Positions 34,470 to 42,681 of a stretch of DNA of 64,000 nt are shown in pieces. The first letter of the stretch is position 1; each line of letters begins with the position of its first letter. Both the position numbers and the translations under genes were made by a program. Source of the DNA: Puccinellia tenuiflora (lineage: Eukaryota; Streptophyta; Magnoliopsida; Poales; Poaceae); the NCBI GenBank assembly GCA_012064385.1, contig QRDG01000519.1:881011-945010 (forward strand). Direction: 5' to 3'. The notes under the pieces are model-generated. The model saw only the letters and a program-made list of their open reading frames with translations, was not told the origin of the DNA and searched no databases.

Positions 34470-34990
34470 CTCCCCCAACGCGCGCGAACCGACCCGACGC
34501 CGTCAGGCTGCCCAAATCCGCCGCCGGCCTCCACGCGCCCGCCGCCGGCGGCCTCCACTCGACGCCGTGACGCCGTGACGCCGTCCCCGACTCCGGCTGC
34601 CGCCGTGACGCCGTCCCCGACTCCCGCGCCGCCTCCGCTCCTCGCGCGGCCTCCGCTCTCGCGCCGTCCCCGACTCCCGCGCCGCCTCTGCTCCCACCGT
34701 CGTCCTGCTTCCTCCCCGTCGCCGATCTGCGCCAGGGTGAGCACCACCGCCGTCTCCGGCCCTTTCTCCGTTTCCCCCTTGCTCTCGGCGGTCGCCGTCA
34801 TGCACTGCAACCGAGAGCGCCATGGTCGAGCACCTGCACGGGCTCGAGCCCGTGCACGCACTGCACCTGCTCCACGCCCCTGCACTTGCACCTCACCTGC
34901 ACGCACGCCTCCTGCAGCTCGCACACAAACATCACACGAAGAAGCCGCTGCTCCCCTGCTCCGTGCCCCTGCTCCCCTATGTCACACAAA
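34470..34990 (+). promoter_or_regulatory. GC-rich leader-like block upstream of the second gene
   Basis: Composition jumps to strongly GC-rich between AT-rich flanks, with short direct repeats (ccgtccccgactcc). Open frames on both strands here are composition effects. It may be the promoter and 5' leader or a first non-coding exon of the gene at 36243, with 34990-36240 as a long AT-rich intron. That is an inference; no splice pair could be proven. Confidence 0.35.
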
Positions 34991-35079
34991 TTTTGTCAAC
35001 AAATACAAATTTTATGTCACACAAATTATACCATTGGATTTATAAGTTGTCCTATATGTTCTGAGTAGCGATCTCTAAC

Positions 35080-35545
35080 TTTATTGTTTTAGTTAGTTAG
35101 TAGTTTAAATTAGTTAGTTTTAGTTAGTTAAAAAAATTCAATGATAGTTTTAGTTAGTTAGTAGTTTAAATTAGTTAGTAATTTAAAATTTTGAATTTGC
35201 TGCTGCTTTTAGGGTTAGTAATTTAGTTAGTTAGTTTTAGTTAGTAATTTAAATTAGTTAGTAGTTTAAATTAGTTAGTAATTTAAATTGTTGAATTTGC
35301 TACTCCTTTTAGGGTTAGTAATTTAGTTAGTTAGTTTTAGTTAGTTAGTTTTAGTTAGTAATTTAGCAAAGCAATGTTATTTGATGATTGTGTTAGCAAA
35401 GTTAGAAATCAAAATTAATACTCCATAATTAGTTGCAATATTATTGTTAAGAACTATTTGTTACTCCATAGTTAGTTAGTTTTAGTTAGTAATTTAAATT
35501 AGTTAGTAGTTTAAATTAGTTAGTAATTTAAATTAGTTAGTAGTA
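35080..35545. repeat. TTAGTTAG-type simple repeat
   Basis: Irregular tandem runs of ttagttagt, tttagttag and taatttaaatt fill about 460 bp, including two near-identical segments containing gaatttgctgct/gaatttgctact and cttttagggttagtaattt. Probably a diverged minisatellite in an intron or spacer of CACTA-2. Confidence 0.8.
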
Positions 35546-36242
35546 TAAATTAGGTGTGTAGTTTAGGTACATTTTTGTGTTGTTTTTGTAGTGTAGGAAA
35601 TTTAGTGGTAGGTAATTTAGTGTTAGAAATTTAGTGTTAGGAATTTAGTGTTAGGAAATTTAGTGTTAGAAATGTTATTAGAAAAATTTGCAATTGATTT
35701 GTGATATGTGACAGCGGTTAGTGTATGGTTATTTTCAATAGCATATGTGACAGTCTACAATATTATTTGCAATTGATCTGTGATATGTGACAGCGGTTAG
35801 TGTATATAAAGTATCCGATGATAATTGCAAAATTGATCTGTGATGATTTTTATTTAGTGGATCATCCTCGCATATGTAATATTTAGCTAGTGCAAATTTC
35901 AGTGATGTAGCGATGTTGATTTTTATTTAGTGATGTAAATTGAAGTCAAAACTCGACAAACCACGAATGTGCTAAGTGTTTCATTTTTGTGAGGAGTGAT
36001 TTACCGCGACATTTTTACCGTGTTGCGGGGGATGAAATCGATGAGCTAGGTCATCGACGATTTAGTCACCTAAGTGCCGACGATGAGCACATGTTCATAA
36101 AAATGTATCACCATGACGACGCTTAGAAACAACAGGCGCAGCAACGCGCGCCTTTCCTTGTAGTACCATTCTATCCCTACAAGTTTTCTGAACGACACGG
36201 CAGAGACGGCTCCGAAAATAACTTTCGTATTTTGCAGAAACT

Positions 36243-39200
36243 ATGGAACCACACGGCAGAGATGAAATTGAGGAAAATATCCTCGAGGATATAATCTGCG
36301 GCGATGATGAAACAAGTCACTTTCTGAACGACTCCGGTGAGGGGGATGAGTCTCTCAACGCCTGGAAAGAGGCCGAACTCGGCATCTCCGATGAGGGAGA
36401 AGCCGACAAGGCAGAAGCCGGCGGCTCCGGTGCAACATTGATTATTAGAAACTCCGACGAGGTGCATATATATATTTATATTAATTAATTTAGCCTCTGT
36501 TGTCCATATACACATATTAACAGTCTTTCTTCTTTTAGCCATCCGGATCGAGCAAATCCTCTGTGAGGACGAAACGAGGCCCAACCAAAAAGTTGCAGGA
36601 CAATGTCCGCTACAGGATCGAAGAAGTCGGTGCAGACGGCGAACCCATTGCTCCAATTGATGTTAGACAAAAATTTGTGAAGCAATGCGGTGTTATTGTT
36701 AGGGACTACGTCCCGATCACCATCCGAGAATGTAATAAGCCAAGGGATCCTAAAGTTAGCTATATCGGCCCCGAAGGCAAAAGACGCCTTTTTCAAAAGG
36801 TCATGGTTAATTTCACATTGCCGTTGCCAGAGGTGGATCCAGAGGAGGGGGAGCCAGATGAGGAGGAGATGGATGCCCGAAAAAAAGCTCTAGTAGATAA
36901 AGTCAAGGCGTGGGCTCTTAAGAAGATGGCCGAGCTATTCAACAAATTTAAGAACAGATTGTACACCGACTTCATCTTGAAAGATAAAACTCCGGATTTC
37001 GATCGCGGGTATGAGAAGATAAGAGACTACTGGGAAGATTTTGTGAATTACAAGAAATCAGAGGAAGCTCAGTTAAAGTCTGCAGTAAACAAGGCAAATG
37101 CTGCTAAAAAGAAGTACCACCATACTATGGGGGCTGCTGGCTACGCCTGTTCCATGCCTAAGTGGGACAAACTTGAGGCCGACCTGCTGGCTAAAGGGAT
37201 CGTTCCAGAGCCTATAAAAGAAGGATGGACCGAACGGACAAGAAATTGGTTTTACGGGCATGGGGGCACATTGGACGCAGAAGGAAAGTGCATATATACC
37301 AGAAGACACAAGGATAATCCCCTACTACCCATCGAAGAAATTAGGAAAGCATACAAGGATGTTGAAGAGGGACGGTTCCGTCCCGATAGAGACGATGACG
37401 AGCTTTCACGCGCCATTGGGAATAAAGAACATGAGGGACGAACACGAGGCACCAAAGGCTCCAAGCCGTGGAAACATGGGTTTCCCGAGGAAAGGAAAAT
37501 ATTTCCCGATAAAAGTCATCAGAGGAGAAAGGAAAGGGAGGCAAGGGAAGCAATCGCTGCTGCAGACCGGCTGCGTAATATAGAAGAAACAATTAAGCGG
37601 CAGCAGGATCAAATGAAGCGGCAGCAGGATCAAATTAACGAACTTAGCCAGCAAGGCACTGCCGGCCTATCTCAGCAGCACGTTGTAGAAGCTGCAGTCG
37701 ATGCTACCGACCCATCATATCGGAAAAGCAGCGTGGCTTCGAGCATGGTCCCGGCACGTGATGATGATGCACTGACGACGGATGCTCTTCGTCGCTACCC
37801 AGTGGATGATATCACGGAGAGCACACCTTGTGAGCTACATGTGAAAGTGTTCAACATAACCATGAAGGTGGCGGTCGGCTATGCCGTACCAATTGGACCT
37901 ACACCAACTTTCCATTGCTCCCCGGTTCCTCATGGCTACGCTATTGTCGGGGTCGATGAAGTTAGTAAAGGATTTGAGGAGCTGAAGCTGGAACACCCTG
38001 CAGGTGAAGATGGGGAGGTGGTTGAACTTGGAGAAGCCAAGAAAGGGACTATTCTATGGCCAAAGGAATTCATCGTGCTTCCAAACTGGCTGCCTCCGCC
38101 GCCTCAGCACTCTCCACCGCCTCCGCCGCCTCACCACTCTCCACCGCCTCCGCCGCCTCACCACTCTCCACCGCCGCCGCCTCACCACTCTCCACCGCCT
38201 CAGGCGCCGTCTCCGCCGCCTCACCACTCTCCACCGCCGCCGCCTCAGGCGCCGTCTCCACCGCCTCACCACTCTCCACCGCCGCCGCCTCAGGCGCCGT
38301 CTCCGCCGCCTCACCAGTCTCCAGAGCAGCCGTCTTCGCCGCCGCGTCAGTCGTCTCCGCCGCCGCGTAAGTCTTCTCCGGCGCCACGTGTGGGTACTCT
38401 GGGGTTTGATAAAAACCGATCACCGAAACGTTCAAGGTCACCCCTCCCAAAAGTACCTCATAAGAATCTTGCCAAGAGACCTTATGACTATACGGTGGAG
38501 GAAAATAAGGCGATCGCAAAAGGGGAAACGGATAAGTGGTTTGCTAACTTGAAGGCAAAGAAGGCGAAAGCAACAGAGTTCCCCGACACCCCAGAAGAAC
38601 ATGCCGCTGTCGTGAAAATGCTGAAAAATCTAGCCCAACCCCCGCCAAAGCTGACACCAGACTATGACCGCTCTATTCTCAAGTCGGTTCGGGCAAATAA
38701 ACAGCGGTCGAAGAGTATTAGTGCAAGCCGGAAGACAGTTCCCCAGCTAGGAGAACAGCAAAAACAATCGTGCCCCCCACTCAAAGTGTTTTCCGATACC
38801 AAGGTGGGGTCGAGCAAACCTGCGGCACGGGCAAAAACAATCGATCCTGAGTTTGTTGCAATGTACGGAGAAGCAGCCGCTGCTCACGGCTTGTCTATTG
38901 CTCAGTACTTAGACCAATTACAATTCCATGAAGAAATAGTTCCAAAATACCAATACCGGCACGGGCATCCTCTCGTCAAATCTCATGTCAAAGATCTACC
39001 AACAAAAATGCGAAGATTGCATAGTTGGTACATGGCAGCCTCAAAGAAAGGGGAAAATTGGATCTATGTGGGATATAAGAACGAGCATTACGGGCATGGA
39101 GATGACCACGTAATGATTGAATTTTGTGAATTATTTCAGTTATACCAACAAGAAGCCCTTGACAAAGCTATCATCAGCGCCTATTGTCTGTAACTATTAT

Positions 39201-40217
39201 TTCTGTAGTTAAGTCTCTACCTAGCTCACCTCGTTCATTGCATTTATAATTATCTTACTTATCACTATATTAATTATGCAGAATGAAGATTCTCGAATGC
39301 AAAAGAGGACAAATCTATGATATTGGGTTCGTTGATCCAAATACCATTCATGAAAAAAGTCTCCTTGATTTTTACGACCAAACCGAGAATAACTTGGTAA
39401 ATGCGTTACGGTTCAACGAAGTCAAAAGAGAAATATTATTTCCTTACAACTTCAAGTAAGTGTTACTGTCTTCTACATATTTTATTTCGCTTAATTTCTC
39501 GATGTTAAGTGTATAATTGATGACTTATGCGTGCGCAGCTTCCACTTTATTCTGCTAATCATTATGCCTGACAAAGGAGTAGTACAAGTCATGGACTCCT
39601 TACATAAACCCCTTGAGAAGTGGGCGGACATGCAGGAATGCCTCCAGAGGTAATTTCAATCATTATCGGCAGCTTTCCGTTCATTTACTGATAGCAAGTA
39701 ATTAATATATAACTCCTTTATTCATTTTCTTTGCCGGGCAGGGCTTGGAAACGATTCACCGCCAGGGCTAGGGGTGAATGGGCGAAGGAGCTTACATTTC
39801 AACCAATAAATGTAAGTACCACTATCTAGATCCGCGCATCTCTTTGATTCTATTTCAATACCATTACCATTTTTTGATCGAACTCTGTTCCCGTAAAGTG
39901 CTTGAGCCAGGGAAGCGGGAATCATTTATGTGGATACTACGTCTGCGAGTTCATTCGTCAGACGTGCTGTGAGAAGGGCAGAATCTTAGAACAACTTAAA
40001 GTGCGTATGCAATATTCATAATTTTAGTTTATTGCCATCAATTCTGTTTACTTTCATTCATATATATTGACCCTTTTTTAATTAGATCGAACGGTTGCGG
40101 GATGGCCTTCTACCACACGATCGCATACGAGCAATTCAAGAGGAATTTGCCGGATTCTTACTTGCAGAGGTCCTAGATCCGAAAGGAGAATTCTACTGTA
40201 AGGTTGAAATTAAATAG
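36243..40217 (+). CDS. CACTA-2 second gene: transposase-24-like protein with Ulp1/C48 protease end
   Basis: Seven exons join in frame: 36243-36461, 36539-39189, 39282-39455, 39539-39649, 39742-39811, 39899-40000 and 40086-40217, all with GT-AG introns, giving 1,152 residues. It has an acidic N-terminus, a plant transposase-24-like region (about 200-445) ending in a glutamine-rich coiled coil, a DUF8039-like segment (about 496-588), a proline/histidine repeat (589-691), and a C-terminal protease-like domain. Catalytic candidates are H1017 (FHFILL), D1034 (VMDSL), Q1079 and C1086 (HLCGYYVC). The 17-residue H-to-D gap equals that of yeast Ulp1. Family C48 enzymes remove SUMO or similar modifiers. 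The role in transposition is unknown; processing of transposase or removal of host SUMO marks is a guess. Confidence 0.78.
38085..38390 (+). repeat. Proline-rich coding minisatellite
   Basis: Within exon 2 of the second gene, units built on ccgccgcctcaccactct and caggcgccgtctcc repeat in frame and encode PPPHHS and PQAPS blocks. Such tracts vary in copy number between alleles. The opposite strand is open too, giving arginine-rich shadow frames. Confidence 0.85.
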
Positions 40218-40524
40218 AGAGAGTGTAAAAGAGATGTATATATGTAGGACGACGAATGAGATGTGTGTAATATATATATTCGTGGCGATGATGTGTAATA
40301 GTGGTTCCTCTTATTTAACTAGTAGTGCCATTTTTGTAGTTCTAAGAAATATTTAATTTAAGTTTTTTAAATATGCATGCATTTTTCATAATTAAATAGG
40401 TCTTATTTTTCTGAACATTTTGGTATTTTATTCATATTTTTATGAATTATAGAATAAGCATTATTTATTTTATAAATTTAAACAATTTTCTGAAATTTTT
40501 GGAAAAAGTAAAATCTGACGGGAC

Positions 40525-40727
40525 AATAGTCCCGGTTCGTATTACGAACCGGGACGAAAGCCTCCGCCCCTGCTGCCTGTGGCCGGGCCACGTGCCCCCC
40601 CCCCCCCATTCGTCCCGGTTGGTGTCCCAACCGGGACGAGCATTCGTCCCGATTGATTCGTCCCGGTTGGGGAACCGGGACCAATGGCCCAAACCAACCA
40701 GGACAAAAGGCTATTTTTCTACTAGTG
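40525..40727. repeat. 3' subterminal repeats and terminus of CACTA-2
   Basis: Pairs of tcccggttcg and its inverse crowd the last 200 bp, with a run of ten or more C at about 40596-40606. The terminus ctactagtg stops at 40727. A short stretch of the same motifs also ends the non-autonomous element at 62089. Confidence 0.85.
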
Positions 40728-41088
40728 CATAGCAGGACGTAGGGGTTTTACCTCCACAAGAGGGCCCTGAACCTGGGTAATACCTTGTGTCAATCTCTGC
40801 AGTGTCGTCCGCCGCGAGCCCGACGAGCACCGTCGCCGGAGCACGTTGTGGACTGTTTGACTCCGTGTTCAGCCCCTTACACGATACCTTGGAGACACCC
40901 CTAGTTCCTGGGGACAATCTCCGACAAATAAGATAAAATAACAAGACAGGAATAAAGACTACACGAATTTTTTTCGGTTTTAAAATTTCGTAACAAGGAA
41001 AATAAGCTAACGAGAAATAAAACAAGCAAGACAAAAACATAGTAAAGTGATCAAGAGTATGAGACTCCCCTTGCTGTAGCTCCAAGAT

Positions 41089-41105
41089 CCCTGGCAACGG
41101 CGCTA
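41089..41105 (-). other. Primer-binding-site-like sequence of the non-autonomous Gypsy
   Basis: On the minus strand it reads TAGCGCCGTTGCCAGGG, 10 bp from the end of the 5' LTR at 41116. It resembles the leader at 2202-2220, suggesting that the base element of the nest belongs to a related class. Confidence 0.6.
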
Positions 41106-41115
41106 GAAAAGAGCT

Positions 41116-42681
41116 TGATTGCTACTGATGAAGAGTTGGGTGGTGCCCCAAGCGAAGGCGGAGATGTAGCAAGCAGCAGTTTTCCCTCGATAACGAACCG
41201 AGGTTTATCGAACTAGCAGGACCTTGAAATCAACAACAAAGTGAATGTTGAAGATCTCTGGCGCTTAATCTTCAACAGACGTGGACCTTCACACACTCAA
41301 CCAAAATACTTTGCCCCCAACGGCGGAAAGCGGTTAATTGTATAGTGAAATAGATGAAATATGAAAATGGACCAGTGGAGTAATGATGATGAAAAGTGAT
41401 GAATAAAGGTTGCAATCAATGTAAAAAGATGGACCGGGGGCCATGGATTCACTAGTGGAGTCTCTCAAGTAAATAGAACAATCATATGATGGGTAAACAA
41501 ATTACAGCTGGGCAATTGACAAGAATATAACACAAACTTAATCTAGCTATGACAAAGAGAACATGATAATATTTAAGTAGGCACCACGACAATGAACAAA
41601 GACCGTTGAGTCCAACTACATCTTTGTCTAAAAAGTCCACCGTGGGATCGCTATCCAGCCTGTCACCCATCGGTGTTAAGTTGCAAGCAATAGACATTTG
41701 CATTAAGTAAAGTGTATGAAGTAAGCAATACTAATATCAAAAGAGACATTAACACCGCTGTTTTACCCTTAGTAGCAACAGCACACCCTCGCCCTTAGTC
41801 GTTTCTGTCACTCGTGCCCAGGAACAAAAGGGGGCATGAACCCACTATCTAGCATAAATACCCTCTCTTGGAGATACACACAATCACTTGGCCAAATTAA
41901 CTACGCACATCGGAGAGCATGCAAGAACATAAATCAACATATAAGAATCATGCGCAATCTGATCATAACTTTATAATCCATCGGATCCCAGCAAACACAT
42001 CACATAGCATTACAATAGTCGATCTTGATCATGTTAGGCAGCTCATAAGATCATAAGACATGAAGCACAAAAGATAGAGACTACCATCTAGCTACTGCCA
42101 TAGACCCATGGTCCAAGGTGGGACTACTCACAAATCATCCCGGAGGAAGGCATGGCGATGAACAGCCCTCCAGGATCGATCTCCCATCCGGCAGAGTGCC
42201 GGGATCTGCTTCAGAATCACCCCCGAACTAGGGTTTGAGATGACGGTGCATCGGGATGACTTCTCTGGAAAATAATGGCCACCCCGTCATTTTTAGGGTT
42301 AAAGGGAATTTATCTGCATCGGAGGGGGCCGAGGCGGTGCCGAGAGGGTAGAGGCGGGCCCCACCCGCGGGTCCTAGGGGGGCCGTGGCCGCCACCCGCC
42401 TGTGGCCCCTAGGTGGCCCGCAGGCTGCCCTTTGGTCCTCTGATTCCTTCCGTCGCATAAAAAATCTCCGTAAATTTTTAGCGTAATCCGACGATGTTTC
42501 CTGTGGTGGACATTCTGAAATACAAAAATAGCAAAAACAGGAAACTGGCACTAGGCATCTTGTCAATAGGTTAGTCTGAAAAAATGCATAAAAATGATTA
42601 ATATGATAATAAAAACATGTGACAACATCACAAAACTAGCATGGATCAATCAAAAATTATAGATATGTTTGACATGTATCA
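41116..42681 (-). repeat. 5' LTR of the non-autonomous Gypsy
   Basis: The full 1,566-bp LTR runs from TGATTGCTACTG to CATGTATCA on the plus strand. It matches 14648-16196 in reverse and 20825-22144 directly. The GGTGT duplication follows at 42682-42686. Confidence 0.92.

Larger units (their letters stand above)
26350..40727 (+). mobile_element. CACTA-2: complete, probably autonomous CACTA transposon, TSD CAT
   Basis: The 5' end CACTAGTAGAAAAAA begins at 26350 and the 3' end TTTTTCTACTAGTG stops at 40727, inverted repeats of each other over at least 13 bp. Perfect 3-bp duplications CAT lie at 26347-26349 and 40728-40730. Length is 14,378 bp. Subterminal repeats built on CCGGTTCGT/ACGAACCGG are present at both ends. 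It carries a TNP2-like transposase without stops, a cassette region, and a spliceable second gene ending in a Ulp1-like protease. It is the deepest insertion of the nest, hence the youngest. Whether it moves cannot be judged from sequence. Confidence 0.93.
25477..40926 (+). mobile_element. Second solo LTR of family X, split by CACTA-2, TSD AATAA
   Basis: Parts 25477-26349 and 40731-40926 join into a 1,069-bp LTR matching 2954-4007, from TGTCGGCACAGTGG to CTCCGACA. Perfect 5-bp duplications AATAA lie at 25472-25476 and 40927-40931. A TATA box (tataaaa) is near 26178. It has no internal domain. Finding two solo LTRs of one family at different depths of the same nest shows that the family was active at two times. 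Confidence 0.92.
20825..42681 (-). mobile_element. Non-autonomous Gypsy (TGATACGTGTC family), complete, TSD GGTGT
   Basis: Minus-strand element with 3' LTR 20825-22144 and 5' LTR 41116-42681, perfect TSD GGTGT on both sides, and a primer-binding-site-like stretch at 41089-41105. Removing the solo LTR with CACTA-2 nested at 25477-40926 leaves about 6.4 kb. The interior codes only for degenerate gag pieces and has no reverse transcriptase, so it depends on another element's enzymes. The layout resembles Triticeae families such as Sabrina or WHAM; the exact name is uncertain. The two LTRs differ by scattered substitutions, many of them transitions, so the insertion is not recent. Confidence 0.9.

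Noticed and set aside
34448..34924. Minus-strand 158-residue frame in the GC-rich block
   Set aside because: Low-complexity arginine/glycine translation opposite a leader-like region, with no motif and no promoter.
38054..38552. Arginine-rich and valine/glutamate/alanine-rich frames overlapping the proline tract
   Set aside because: Shadow frames of the proline-coding minisatellite in exon 2 of the CACTA-2 second gene.
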